Positions 34,595-43,281 of a DNA stretch of 64,000 nt are shown in pieces. The notes below the pieces were generated by a model, which was given only the letters and a program-made list of their open reading frames with translations, made no database searches and was not told the origin of the DNA. Position 1 is the first letter of the stretch, and each line of letters starts with the position of its first letter. Source of the DNA: Pilimelia anulata (GTDB lineage: Bacteria > Actinomycetota > Actinomycetes > Mycobacteriales > Micromonosporaceae); contig NZ_BMQB01000009.1 of NCBI RefSeq assembly GCF_014647895.1, positions 124,001 to 188,000 of the forward strand, read 5' to 3'. Made by a program: the position numbers and the translations under genes.

Positions 34595-35938
34595 TCAGCC
34601 GGCCGCCAGCTCGGCCAGTTCGCGGCTGCGCCGCACCACGTGCGGGGCGACGCTGCCGAGCTTCTCGCAGGTCTCCTCGTACTCCCGCTCCGGCGTGGAG
34701 TCCGCCACGATCCCCGCGCCGGCCCGCAGCCAGGTGCGGCCGTCGCGCCGGTAGATCGCGCGCAGCACCAGCGCCGCGTCCAGCGAGCCGTCCGCCGCGG
34801 CCATGAGCACCGCGCCGGCGTACAGGTCGCGCGGCCGGTCCTCCAGCCCGACGATCCGGTCGTACGCCGGCAGCTTCGGGATGCCCGAGGCGGTGACCGC
34901 GGGGAACAGGACCGCGAGCGCGTCGAACGCCGACCGGCCGCGGTCGAGGACGCCGTTGACCCGGGAGCCGAGGTGCTGCACGCTGCCCCGCTCCTTGACG
35001 ACCATGAACTCGCCGACCGACACCGAGCCGGCGGCGCAGAAGGCCGACATCTCCTCGCAGGCGAGCTTCACCGAGGCCGCGTGCTCGAAGACCTCCTTGG
35101 GGTCGGTGTACAGCGTCGCCCGCCGGTCGGCGTCGGCCGCGGGGTCGTCGCCGTACGCCCGGGTGCCGGCGAGCGGCTGGGTCAGCACGCGGCCGTCGGC
35201 GGAGACCTCGGCGACCGTCTCCGGGCTGAACCCGGCCGCCTGCCAGCCGCCGAGGTCGAGCAGGAACGAGCGGGCCGGGGTGTTGCGCTGCCGGCCGAGG
35301 ACATACGTCGAGACCAGGTCCACGTCGAACGGCACGTCCACCGCGCGGGAGAGGATCACCTTCTGCAGCAGGCCGTCGCGGATGTCCGCGACCACCTTGG
35401 CGACGCCGGCCTCGTACTCGGCGCGGCCGTCGGCGATGTCGACCGGCGCAGCGGCCGGCGCCGCGGCCGGGGCCTCCGGCGCGCGCAGCAGCTCGCGGAC
35501 GGCGCCGAGCCGATCCTCGTCGACGCTGCGGACGAGCACCTCGCCGTCGGCCAGCCGCACCTCGGTGCGGGGGATGAACAGGTGCAGCAGGTCCTGCTCG
35601 CCGACCAGGTCGCGCCGGCCGGCGATGGCGTACGCCAGCTCGAACCCGGCCCAGCCGAAGGCGCGCCAGCCGCTCACCCCGGACCCGGCCAGGGCGGCGT
35701 TGACCCGGCTCAGCGGCTCCCCCGTCCACGGCTGCGCCGAGGTGGTGCCGTCCGCGGTGACCCGCACGGACTCGCCGTCCACCACCACGTCCACGAGCCG
35801 GTCGCCCGCGAACCACCACTCGCCCCCGCGCTCGTAGACGACGTAGCCCTCGAACAGTCCGCAACTCGCCAATCGCGCCGCCAGGACAATCGGGTCGAAC
35901 CGGCCGGGAACCCTCAGCTCGTGGTAGCGCACACACAT
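34595..35938 (-). CDS. Salicylate synthase (MbtI/Irp9-type, chorismate-utilising)
   Basis: A 447-residue chorismate-binding enzyme of the menaquinone, siderophore and tryptophan (MST) family. C-terminal chorismate domain motifs: KVILSRAVDVPFDVDL near 200, GFSPETVAEVSADGRVLTQPLAGTR region near 240, LACEEM near 300, ERGSVQHLGSRV near 320, FPAVTASGIPKLPA near 350 and YAGAVLMAAADGSLDAAL near 380. The order and spacing fit salicylate synthases, which convert chorismate through isochorismate to salicylate plus pyruvate in one protein, so no separate lyase is needed. The product feeds the adjacent AMP ligase. The first ATG (35936-35938) sits almost on top of GAGGAG; the in-frame GTG two codons later (35930-35932) has better spacing and may be the true start. 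An iron box lies immediately upstream. Confidence 0.88.
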   Translation of the reverse strand: MCVRYHELRVPGRFDPIVLAARLASCGLFEGYVVYERGGEWWFAGDRLVDVVVDGESVRVTADGTTSAQPWTGEPLSRVNAALAGSGVSGWRAFGWAGFELAYAIAGRRDLVGEQDLLHLFIPRTEVRLADGEVLVRSVDEDRLGAVRELLRAPEAPAAAPAAAPVDIADGRAEYEAGVAKVVADIRDGLLQKVILSRAVDVPFDVDLVSTYVLGRQRNTPARSFLLDLGGWQAAGFSPETVAEVSADGRVLTQPLAGTRAYGDDPAADADRRATLYTDPKEVFEHAASVKLACEEMSAFCAAGSVSVGEFMVVKERGSVQHLGSRVNGVLDRGRSAFDALAVLFPAVTASGIPKLPAYDRIVGLEDRPRDLYAGAVLMAAADGSLDAALVLRAIYRRDGRTWLRAGAGIVADSTPEREYEETCEKLGSVAPHVVRRSRELAELAAG

Positions 35939-35944
35939 CTCCTC

Positions 35945-35963
35945 TTAAGTAAGGCTCTCCTAA
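35945..35963. promoter_or_regulatory. IdeR/DmdR-type iron box (salicylate synthase side)
   Basis: TTAAGTAAGGCTCTCCTAA matches the IdeR consensus at 15 of 19 positions. It directly abuts the ribosome-binding site of salicylate synthase, so the transcript leader must be very short. A possible -10 (TAGATT, 35962-35967 on the minus strand) overlaps its edge. Confidence 0.75.
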
Positions 35964-36161
35964 TCTAGTCGGGCTCGGCGTACCGCGGAAGAGCCGGAAA
36001 TGTGGCGAAGGTCAACACCGCCGGGCCAGCCGGCCGCCCGTCCGCCCGGCCGGTCCGGGGCGAGCCGCCGGTACCGCACCGGCCCCGCCCACACCGGAGC
36101 ACACTCGCCTAAACTCCGAAATAGCTGGTTTGGTGGCATTTCGTCGAACGGGGAGGTCGTC

Positions 36162-36806
36162 ATGTTCGCGTATGGACGATTCGGTCGGGTGCTGGCGGGA
36201 GCCGGCGCGGCCGCGGTGGTCGCCGCCGGGCTGCCCGCGGCGGGCGCGGCAGCGCCCCGGCCGCGCGCCGGCGGGCTCACGTTCGCCCTCGGCTCCCACG
36301 CCGGCGACGCCTGCCCGGGGGTACGGGGCGTGCGGCTGACCGGGTATCCGAACGGGACGGTCCTGCTCCGCTTCGCGGCGATGGCGCTGCGCGCCGGCGG
36401 CCGGGCCGGCGGGACGGTCGAGCGCGCGTGCGTAGCGCAGATCCGGGTCGGCGTGCCGGCCGGGCACCGGTGGCGGCTGGAGGCCGTCGGGGCGAAGGGG
36501 CGGGCGGCCCTGCCGGCCGGGGCGGTCGGCCGGGTGCACGTCGAGGCGGGCGAGGTGGACGACGTGCTCGGCACCGTCCGGGTCGCCGACCTCGCCGGGC
36601 CGTACCGCGGGCCGTGGATCGGCGCGTACCCGCCGGAGAAGGTGGACCAGAGCCGCTGCGTCGACCCCGAGCCGCTGGCGGTGCGGCTGAGCGGGTACGT
36701 CACCGTCGCCGACCCCCGCCGGGACCGGGCCGCGCTGACCATGCCGGCCCGCGCCCGGTCCGACTTCGCGGTCCTGCTCGGCCTGTCGGCGCGCCCCTGC
36801 GCGTGA
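36162..36806 (+). CDS. Secreted DUF4360-like protein
   Basis: A 214-residue protein with a signal peptide (residues about 1-29, hydrophobic AGAGAAAVVAAG run, AXA-type cleavage near AGAAA). The mature part has four Cys residues in two pairs (CPGVRG near 47, RACVAQIRV near 89, SRCVDP near 168, plus a C-terminal Cys). The pattern of CP, then a beta-rich stretch, then a C-x-hydrophobic PxGHRW segment, resembles secreted DUF4360 proteins of fungi and actinomycetes. Function unknown. GGGAGG precedes the ATG by seven bases. It follows the salicylate synthase promoter region on the opposite strand but shows no iron box of its own. Family assignment is by pattern memory only. Confidence 0.65.
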   Translation: MFAYGRFGRVLAGAGAAAVVAAGLPAAGAAAPRPRAGGLTFALGSHAGDACPGVRGVRLTGYPNGTVLLRFAAMALRAGGRAGGTVERACVAQIRVGVPAGHRWRLEAVGAKGRAALPAGAVGRVHVEAGEVDDVLGTVRVADLAGPYRGPWIGAYPPEKVDQSRCVDPEPLAVRLSGYVTVADPRRDRAALTMPARARSDFAVLLGLSARPCA

Positions 36807-37285
36807 CCGCGGCCCGCCCGGTCGGGGTCCGGAAACCGGACCCGGGACCGCCGTTGATGCCGCCCGCGCCGCCGCCGAACGCGCCGACGCCGCCGCCGTA
36901 CCGGGCGGGTCCCGCGACGCCGGCAATCACCGTGCGCCGGCCGGGTGGCGGAATGCCGATGCCGAACGGCATTCGCGCAGCTCACCGGGTACGGCGCAAT
37001 TTCTTTCCGTGGCGCAATTCGCGCCCTCTTTCCATTATTCCTATCTGATTACTATATTGACGGCCAGCCGCGACGCGACCGAGGAGGGCCGATGGACACT
37101 GCGCGGGTACGGCCGACGCCCGCCCGCCGCCGCCCGGCGCCGCCGCCGCGCCGACCTGGCCCGCCAGGTCGGCGACGTGCCCCGGCACCAGGTGCTCGGC
37201 CACTGGTTCGTCATCCGCCGCGCGGTGATCGAACGGGTCGACCGAGGTCCGCCGCCGGGCGCGGTCGCGCTCGCCCCGCCGGCCG
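36807..37285. other. Gap with AT-rich promoter-like patch, no firm gene
   Basis: About 480 bases separate the DUF4360-like gene and recQ, which converge. The part around 37000-37060 is strikingly AT-rich for this window and has TATATT and TATAGT on the two strands. Downstream a small + frame (ATG at 37092 after GAGGAGGG) is Arg/Pro-rich and not convincing. A segment reading LARQVGDVPRHQVLGHWFVI in another frame looks protein-like and may be a decayed gene. Confidence 0.3.
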
Positions 37286-39001
37286 CTATGCGGCCGGGGT
37301 GAGCAGGGACTGCTCGACCAGGGCGGTCACCGCCAGGGTCTTGTAGCCGGCGGAAGCGAACAGCACGGTGATCCGGTCCGGCTCGACCCGCATGACGGTC
37401 CCCCGGCCCCACTGCTGGTGGTCGACGAGGCCGTCCACGGCGTACGGGTGCGGCATCGGCTCGGCCGCCTCCTCGGTGCGCGCGGCCAGCCCGGTCAGGC
37501 AGGTGTCGCAGGTGCCGCACCGCTGCGCCCGCTGCTCGCCGAAGTAGCCCAGCAGGAACCGGCGTCGGCAGGAGATCGTCTCGGCGTACCCGCGCATCAT
37601 CTCCACCCGCGAGCGCTCCAGCAGCTCGCGGCGCTCCGCCGCGGCGAGCGCGGCCTCGACGGCGGTCCCGACGTCGGTGCCGGCGTCGACCCAGTGGAGC
37701 GCGCCGCGCTTGCCGCGGACGACGGCGGCCGCCTCGACCAGCAGGTTCACCAGCCGGCCGGCCTTGCCCGGCCCGAGGTCCACCCGCTCGCGCAGCGCGC
37801 GGCCGGTGATCCGGCCGGCGGCGCGGACGGCTCCGGCGACGGCGCGCAGCGCCGCGGGGTCCACCCGGCGGGAGGCGAAGAAGCGGCGCAGGCCGAGGTC
37901 CTCCGGGCGGTAGCAGAGCACGGCGTCGGCGGGCGCGCCGTCCCGCCCGGCCCGGCCGATCTCCTGGTAGTACGCGTCGAGCGACTCCGGCACGTCGGCG
38001 TGGATGACGAACCGGACGTCCGGCTTGTCGATCCCCATGCCGAACGCCGTGGTCGCCACCACCACGTCGAGGTCCCCGCGCAGGAAGGCGGAGTGCGTCT
38101 CCCGGCGCACGCCGGCCGGCAGCCCCGCGTGGTACGCCGCGGCGCGCAGTCCGCCGGCGGCGATCTCCGCCGCGTACTGCTCGGTGGCGCGGCGGGTGGC
38201 GGCGTAGACGATGCCGGGCGGGGGTTCGGCGCGGACGTACTCGGCCACGGCGGCGCGCTTGTCGGCGTCCTGCACGTACTGGCGGACGATGAGCCGCAGG
38301 TTGGGCCGGTCGAACCCGCTGACCACCTGCACCGGGTCGCGCAGACCCAGCGCGGCGACGATGTCCTCCCGGACCGGCGCGGAGGCCGTCGCCGTCAGGG
38401 CCAGCGTCGGCGGGCGGCCGAGCCGCTCGATCACCGCGCCGAGCGCCCGGTAGTCCGGCCGGAAGTCGTGGCCCCAGGTCGAGACGCAGTGCGCCTCGTC
38501 GATCACGACGAGCCCCGGGCGGGCGGCCGCCAGCGCGCGGACCACCTCGCCCCGGCCGAGCTGCTCGGGCGTGAGGAACAGGAACCCGGCCGTACCGTCG
38601 GCGACCGCGGCCAGCGCGGCGGCGTTGGCGGCCTCGCCCTGCCCGGAGTTGACCACCGCGGCGCGCGGCGCGCCGGTCGCGGCGAGGGCCGACACCTGGT
38701 CGTGCTGCAACGCCAGCAGCGGCGACACCACCACCGTCGGGCCCGCCGCCAGCGCGGTCGGCACCTGGTAGATCGCGGACTTGCCGGCGCCGGTCGGCAT
38801 GACCACCAGCACGTCCCGCCCGGCCCGCACGGCGCGCATCGCGGTGAGCTGCGCCGGCCGCAGCTCCGGCCAGCCGAACACCTCGCGCGCCGCCCGGCGC
38901 AGCGCGGCCGACCCGCCCGCGGCGGTTCTCGGCGCCGGGACCCGGTGGGCCGCGCTGCGGCGGTGGGGTCGGCGGGCGGCGGCATCGGCCGGCTGGAGCA
39001 T
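37286..39001 (-). CDS. recQ: RecQ-family ATP-dependent DNA helicase
   Basis: A 571-residue superfamily 2 helicase. Motifs: FGWPELRPAQLTAMRAV near 42, Walker A MPTGAGKSAIYQ near 68, DEAH box VIDEAHCVSTWGHDFRP near 165, LTATAS near 200, FDRPNL near 230, and helicase motif VI region HADVPESLDAYYQEIGRAGRDG near 340. The zinc-binding region shows CRRRFLLGYFGE and CGTCDTC near 500. There is no HRDC domain, and the C terminus instead has a short WGRGTVMRVEPDRITVLF segment, as in the short actinobacterial RecQ type. ATG at 38999-39001 with GGAGG seven bases upstream was chosen; the frame stays open upstream, but without a comparable site. It probably works in recombination and fork repair. Confidence 0.9.
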   Translation of the reverse strand: MLQPADAAARRPHRRSAAHRVPAPRTAAGGSAALRRAAREVFGWPELRPAQLTAMRAVRAGRDVLVVMPTGAGKSAIYQVPTALAAGPTVVVSPLLALQHDQVSALAATGAPRAAVVNSGQGEAANAAALAAVADGTAGFLFLTPEQLGRGEVVRALAAARPGLVVIDEAHCVSTWGHDFRPDYRALGAVIERLGRPPTLALTATASAPVREDIVAALGLRDPVQVVSGFDRPNLRLIVRQYVQDADKRAAVAEYVRAEPPPGIVYAATRRATEQYAAEIAAGGLRAAAYHAGLPAGVRRETHSAFLRGDLDVVVATTAFGMGIDKPDVRFVIHADVPESLDAYYQEIGRAGRDGAPADAVLCYRPEDLGLRRFFASRRVDPAALRAVAGAVRAAGRITGRALRERVDLGPGKAGRLVNLLVEAAAVVRGKRGALHWVDAGTDVGTAVEAALAAAERRELLERSRVEMMRGYAETISCRRRFLLGYFGEQRAQRCGTCDTCLTGLAARTEEAAEPMPHPYAVDGLVDHQQWGRGTVMRVEPDRITVLFASAGYKTLAVTALVEQSLLTPAA

Positions 39002-39360
39002 CGTGGGCCTCCGGGTGGCGTTCGTCGGTGGCCGTGCCGTACCCCGTCGGGCCGTTCGGCATGCGGCCCGGCCGCGGGAGGCCATCCGCGCGACGGTCCG
39101 TCAATTCCGGAAATCGCGTCCGTTCATGAAATTGATCGAACGTGAGCCGCATTTATTTCGATCAACATAGATGAGCGCTATGGGTGCTGAGATTGTTCAC
39201 CGACCCCATCGGACGCAATAGTGATCGATGCCAATTGCGTACGGCCGGTTCCACCCACCCGGAAAGAGCCGGTGCCGTGCGCCGACGCGGGCCGCGCCCG
39301 CGCCACCACCCCGCCAGCGCCGTCGACAACCCGGCGCTGCCCACCCACCCGGAGTCACCC
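39002..39360. other. Divergent intergenic region recQ / serine protease
   Basis: About 360 bases carry the 5' flanks of two divergent genes. The stretch 39115-39245 is AT-rich compared with its surroundings and should contain both promoters. I could not pick a clear -35/-10 pair, and see no further gene. Confidence 0.4.
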
Positions 39361-40155
39361 GTGAAACCTCGCACCCTCCTGTCCACGCTCGGCGCGGCGG
39401 CTGCCGCCGCACTGCTCGCCGGGCTGCTCCCCGCACCCGCCGTCGCGGCCGACCCGCCGCGGGGCATCGTCGGCGGCAAGCCCGTCGCCGAGGGCTCCTA
39501 CCCGTGGGTGGCCCACCTGTCCATGCTGTGCGGCGGGTCGCTGATCTCCCCCGACATCGTCCTGTCGGCCGCGCACTGCTTCGAGGGCGGCAGCGGCCGG
39601 GTCACGCTCCACCTCGGCGACGTCAACCGCACCAAGGGCACCCAGCGCGAGGGCGCCGGCGTGAAGTACGGCGTCGGCCCCGACCCGACCGACCCGCCGG
39701 GGGCGAACGTCGCCGACTGGGCCGTGGTCAAGCTCGACCGCCCGGTCACCGACATCGCCCCCGTGGCCGTGCCGACCGACAACCGGTACGACGCCACGCC
39801 GACCCTGCGCGCGATGGGCTGGGGCGCGACCCGCGAGTTCGGCAACAGCGTCACCACCATGCGCGAGGTCGACGTGCCGCACATCCCGGCCGACCAGTGC
39901 CCGGACACCGTCGGCGCGGCCGAGATCTGCGCCGGGGACCTGGCCAAGGGCGGCATCGACACCTGTCAGGGCGACTCCGGCGGCCCGCTGGCCGCCCGCG
40001 ACGGCGACCGCTGGGTGCTGGTCGGCCTGACGAGCTGGGGCGTGGGCTGCGCCCGGGCGAACAACCCCGGCCACTACGCCCGGGTCAGCGGGTTCCTCAC
40101 CCCGATCAAGAACGCCATCACCGCCCTCGGCGGCACCCAGCCCGCCGGCTGGTGA
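39361..40155 (+). CDS. Secreted trypsin-like serine protease (S1 family)
   Basis: A 264-residue S1 peptidase. Signal peptide at residues 1-30 ending VAA-DPP, then IVGGKPVAEGSYPW at the mature N terminus, where trypsin-like zymogens are cut. Catalytic triad: His in LSAAHCF near 74, Asp in NVADWAVVKLDRP near 125 (D of VADW) and Ser in TCQGDSGGP near 206. The residue six before the catalytic Ser is Asp (IDTCQGDS), predicting Arg/Lys specificity, and three disulfide pairs can be matched. The propeptide is only a few residues. GTG with GGAG six bases upstream is the likely start. Followed by another secreted protein gene after 40 bases. Confidence 0.9.
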   Translation: MKPRTLLSTLGAAAAAALLAGLLPAPAVAADPPRGIVGGKPVAEGSYPWVAHLSMLCGGSLISPDIVLSAAHCFEGGSGRVTLHLGDVNRTKGTQREGAGVKYGVGPDPTDPPGANVADWAVVKLDRPVTDIAPVAVPTDNRYDATPTLRAMGWGATREFGNSVTTMREVDVPHIPADQCPDTVGAAEICAGDLAKGGIDTCQGDSGGPLAARDGDRWVLVGLTSWGVGCARANNPGHYARVSGFLTPIKNAITALGGTQPAGW

Positions 40156-40195
40156 CGCACTCCCCCGCACCCCGCCCGCCCCGCCGGAGGACAGC

Positions 40196-40783
40196 ATGAG
40201 ATCCCTGACCGCCCGCATCCTCGCCGCCGCCCTCGCGGTGCCCGCGATCTGCGCCGGCTCCGCCGCGCCGGCCCTCGCCGGCGGCGCGGCGCCGGTCGTC
40301 GACCCCGCCGGCGACGTCGTCGACATGGCGACCGGCGAGCCCGTGGACAAGCCCGAGGCCGACCTCGTCGCCGCGGACGGCCGCCGCGTCGGCGACGACC
40401 TGGTCCTCAGCTTCCGGACCGCGAAGCCGACCGACCCGCAGACGGACCCGGCGTGGGAGGACCTCGCGGCGGCGCCGATGGAGCTGAACACCGACGACAG
40501 CGAGGAGATCGAGTACCTGGTGTACTACGGCACCTACAACGGCGCGGACGGCCTCGTCGCCCGGGTCTTCAGGGACGAGAAGGACGGCACCCTCACCCCG
40601 CTCTGCGACGGCACGGGGGCGTACGGCGACGGCACCCACACCATCGCCTTCCCGCTGTCCTGCATCGACAACCCGGCCGAGATCGGCTACCGGACCGGGC
40701 TCTACTACCCGCGCGACGACTCCGATGCGGCGCCGCTGACGCTCGACCTGGCCCCCGACGACGGCTACGCGAAGGTCGACTGA
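40196..40783 (+). CDS. Secreted protein of unknown function
   Basis: A 195-residue protein with a clear signal peptide (RSLTARILAAALAVPAICAG, cleavage near ALA-GG). The mature part is acidic, with about 35 Asp or Glu residues and the segment NTDDSEEIEYLVYYGTYNG near 95; two Cys near 137 and 160 could form a disulfide. I recognise no family. The composition suggests a calcium-binding or extracellular beta-sandwich protein, which is only a guess. GGAGG is placed six bases before the ATG. It lies 40 bases after the serine protease gene and may be co-transcribed, so it could be a substrate, inhibitor or partner of that protease. Confidence 0.7.
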   Translation: MRSLTARILAAALAVPAICAGSAAPALAGGAAPVVDPAGDVVDMATGEPVDKPEADLVAADGRRVGDDLVLSFRTAKPTDPQTDPAWEDLAAAPMELNTDDSEEIEYLVYYGTYNGADGLVARVFRDEKDGTLTPLCDGTGAYGDGTHTIAFPLSCIDNPAEIGYRTGLYYPRDDSDAAPLTLDLAPDDGYAKVD

Positions 40784-40839
40784 CGGTTCGGCGACCGGCG
40801 GTTCGTTGGCCGGCGGTTCGGCGGCCCACGGCGAGGCCG

Positions 40840-40881
40840 GGGTGGTGGGGCGGGGACTTGTGGGACCCCGCCCCACCACCC
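40840..40881. terminator. Bidirectional terminator between convergent secreted-protein genes
   Basis: A perfect 16-bp stem (G-GGTGGTGGGGCGGGG with its complement) and a 10-base loop lie midway between two convergent stop codons at 40783 and 40892. Just upstream, GGCGGTTCG occurs three times in 40 bases (about 40787-40825). Confidence 0.7.
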
Positions 40882-40891
40882 GCACGGCCGG

Positions 40892-41311
40892 TCAGACGTC
40901 GAGCCGCCGGACCCGGGTGCAGTTCGCGGTCCCCGGCGTGACCGGCGAGGTGTCCGCCCGGCACAGCGCCAGGCCGGGGATGTCGTAGTCGCGCGACGGC
41001 ATGCTGATGTCGTCGTACCAGTGGGTGCTCTGCCCGCACATCTCCGGCCCGAGGGCGCCGTAGTACTGGAGGTCGGTCTGCCAGCGCTGGCTGTAGAACA
41101 GTTGGTTGCAGCCGTCGCTCACCTGCAGGATGAGTTCCAGGTTCCACACCTTCTGGCCGTTGGCCTCGACCATGTCGTAGGTGACCTCGGCCCACGAGGT
41201 CCCCTGGTGCAGTTCGAAGTACGTGGCCGGGGCCGCGGCGGCGGGCGCGGCCAGCGGTGCGGCGAGCAGGGCGGCCGCCAGGGCGGTGGGCAGGCCGATG
41301 CGTCTGGTCAT
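40892..41311 (-). CDS. Small secreted protein of unknown function
   Basis: A 139-residue protein with a signal peptide (residues 1-28, cleavage near AAA-APA). The mature domain starts ATYFELHQGTSWAEVTYDMV and has four Cys residues (SDGCNQLF, GPEMCGQS, LALCRAD, ANCTRV) able to form two disulfides, with several Trp and Tyr residues. No family recognised; the size and pattern resemble small secreted beta proteins of streptomycetes. The ATG is at 41309-41311. The stop lies just beyond the shared terminator. Confidence 0.7.
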   Translation of the reverse strand: MTRRIGLPTALAAALLAAPLAAPAAAAPATYFELHQGTSWAEVTYDMVEANGQKVWNLELILQVSDGCNQLFYSQRWQTDLQYYGALGPEMCGQSTHWYDDISMPSRDYDIPGLALCRADTSPVTPGTANCTRVRRLDV

Positions 41312-41667
41312 GAAATCAGCTCCGGGTGTCAGCCGACATGTCGGCAGCCGCCCGGCCGGGTGCCGTGACGCACGTTCGCCCCCGTACCGTCGGCAGCCGA
41401 CGGAACACGATGGACGGTACGCAGGATTCGGCGACCCGGGTCGCCGAACGGCGGGGCCGGAAGTCCCGCCCGGCGCCCAAACCCGCATAGCGCCCGATCC
41501 CCTCGCCGGGCACCCCGCGCCGCCCCGGCGGCCGACCGGCGGTCGTCGGACGTTCCGCCGTCCGGCTGGATCGGCTGTGGTTGGCTGGGGGTCATGACCG
41601 GAAGGGTGCGACCCCGCCGAGGCGCCGCTCACCGCGGCCGACCTCCCCGCCCGGGAACGGCCCGCCG

Positions 41668-42873
41668 TTGACCGACCCGGCGGCGGGGCCGGCGGCGGCC
41701 GCGGAGCCGGCCGGGCCGGATCGGGCGACCCCGCTCGCGGACCGGGCGCTCGGGCCGGACCTGGCCCGCGGCTTCATGCTGCTGTTCATCGCCCTGGCCA
41801 ACTCCCACTACTTCCTGACCGGCGGCACCGTGCGCGGCGGCTACCCGCAGGACGGCTCGACCCTCGACGCGTGCGTCGTCTGGCTGCTCTCGACCCTCGC
41901 CGACGGGCGGGCGTTCCCGATGTTCGGGCTCCTGTTCGGCTACGGCGTCGCCCGGATCGCGGACCGGCAGCGGGACCGCGGGCCCCGCGGCGTGCGCCGG
42001 CTGCTGTGGCGGCGCGGGCTGGTGCTGGTGGTGGTCGGCTTCCTGCACGCGGTCCTGCTCTACGCCGGCGACATCCTGACCGCGTACGGCGTGCTGCTGC
42101 TGCCGGGCGCGCTCCTGGTGCGCTGGCGGGACCGGTGGCTGTTCGTGGTCGCCGCGCTGTGCCTCCTGCTGACCGCGCTGCCCGGCGACGCCCTGCTGCG
42201 CGCCGAGCCGCCGGACCCGTCGCTGCTGCCGCCCGACCCGGCCACCGCGGTCGTCGCCCGGGCCGGCGCGTCGCTGTACGTGGCGCTGCTCGGGCCGATC
42301 GGCTTCCTCGGCCCGTTCGTGCTCGGCCTGTGGGCGGGGCGCCGGCGCATCCTGGAGGAGCCGGACCGCCACCGGACCCTGCTGCGGGCCGCGGCCGCCC
42401 TCGGCATCGGCGCGGCGGTGCTCGGCGCCCAGCCGGCCGCTCTGGTCCTCGCCGGCGCGCTGCCGGTACCCGACCGGTCGACGATCGCGCTGATCAGCCC
42501 GCTGCACGACGCGACCGGCCTGCTCGGCGGACTCGGCTACGCCGCGCTGCTGGCCCTGCTCGCCGCCCGGCTGCGCAACCGTCCCCGCGGGCCGGTCGTG
42601 GACGCGATCGCCGCCACCGGCCAGCGGTCGATGACCTGCTACCTGGCCCAGTCGCCGGTCTGGACGGTGGCGTTCACGCCGTTCCTGCTCGACCTCTCCG
42701 GCACGCTGACGGTCGCCGGGACGGCGCTGCTGGCCGCGGCGACCTGGCTGGGCACCGTGCTGCTCGCGGAGTGGATGCGCCGCGCCGGGAATCGGGGCCC
42801 GTTCGAGCTGCTGGTCCGACGCTTCACCTACCGCAAACCGCACATCCAGACCATTGTCAACCAATCGGATTAG
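41668..42873 (+). CDS. DUF418 family multi-span membrane protein
   Basis: About 401 residues with roughly ten hydrophobic segments. The N-terminal RGFMLLFIALANSHYFL segment, FPMFGLLFGYGVARI near 90 and the C-terminal GQRSMTCYLAQSPVW followed by a short cytoplasmic tail are the usual marks of DUF418 proteins, predicted transporters or sensors of unknown role (some members are YeiB-like). The start is uncertain: TTG at 41668-41670 gives LTDPAAG; the frame is open further upstream. Ends with an unusual hydrophilic tail (YRKPHIQTIVNQSD). Downstream is the decayed region. Confidence 0.75.
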   Translation: MTDPAAGPAAAAEPAGPDRATPLADRALGPDLARGFMLLFIALANSHYFLTGGTVRGGYPQDGSTLDACVVWLLSTLADGRAFPMFGLLFGYGVARIADRQRDRGPRGVRRLLWRRGLVLVVVGFLHAVLLYAGDILTAYGVLLLPGALLVRWRDRWLFVVAALCLLLTALPGDALLRAEPPDPSLLPPDPATAVVARAGASLYVALLGPIGFLGPFVLGLWAGRRRILEEPDRHRTLLRAAAALGIGAAVLGAQPAALVLAGALPVPDRSTIALISPLHDATGLLGGLGYAALLALLAARLRNRPRGPVVDAIAATGQRSMTCYLAQSPVWTVAFTPFLLDLSGTLTVAGTALLAAATWLGTVLLAEWMRRAGNRGPFELLVRRFTYRKPHIQTIVNQSD

Positions 42874-42887
42874 TAGGTATTTGGTCG

Positions 42888-42957
42888 CGTTACCCGCGAC
42901 CACCACCTGGGCGTGCGAGGTGTCCTGGTACTCGTCCAGCAGCACCACCCGGAACTT
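42888..42957 (-). pseudogene. Fragment of a UvrD-type helicase
   Basis: On the minus strand about 23 codons read KFRVVLLDEYQDTSHAQVVV and then AGN. VLLDEYQDTSHAQ is the Walker B (motif II) region of UvrD/PcrA/AdnA helicases. A TGA codon lies two codons upstream and the downstream residues lose all similarity, so only a remnant of a large helicase gene is left. Confidence 0.7.
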
Positions 42958-43237
42958 TCGTCATCGCCGGCACGGGGTTACCAGCAGGACCCGGCCACCC
43001 GCCCGGAGCCGCGCCGGCTGGCGCCGGACATCGCGCTACCGGTACACCGAGCCGGCCGAGCGGGCCGCGCCGCGGCTCGGGCTCTCGCCGTACGTCGGCG
43101 AGGGCTACGCGCTCCAGGAGCGGGAGCCGGGCGACGCGCCGTGGCCGCGCAACATCCACCTGCCGGTGCGTGCCGACCGCGGCGACGAGGAAGACCGGTG
43201 ATGGGTACGAGCGACCGCAGCCGTGAACCGGGCGGCA

Positions 43238-43281
43238 GTGGGTGCATCTGTTGTCGCCGGAGCAACCACGAATGCACCCAC
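43238..43281. terminator. Hairpin in the decayed region
   Basis: GTGGGTGCAT and ATGCACCCAC form a perfect 10-bp stem, with a GTTG/CAAC inner stem possible. It may be a leftover terminator of a lost gene. Confidence 0.35.

Noticed and set aside
36945..37346. Arg/Pro-rich small frames downstream of the DUF4360-like gene
   Set aside because: Composition typical of out-of-frame GC-rich DNA and no conserved motif, though a GAGGAGGG precedes one ATG. A segment reading LARQVGDVPRHQVLG was kept only as a note in the gap entry.
40787..40825. Three GGCGGTTCG copies in the convergent gap
   Set aside because: Short and imperfectly spaced; more likely simple local GC-rich repetition than a functional array.
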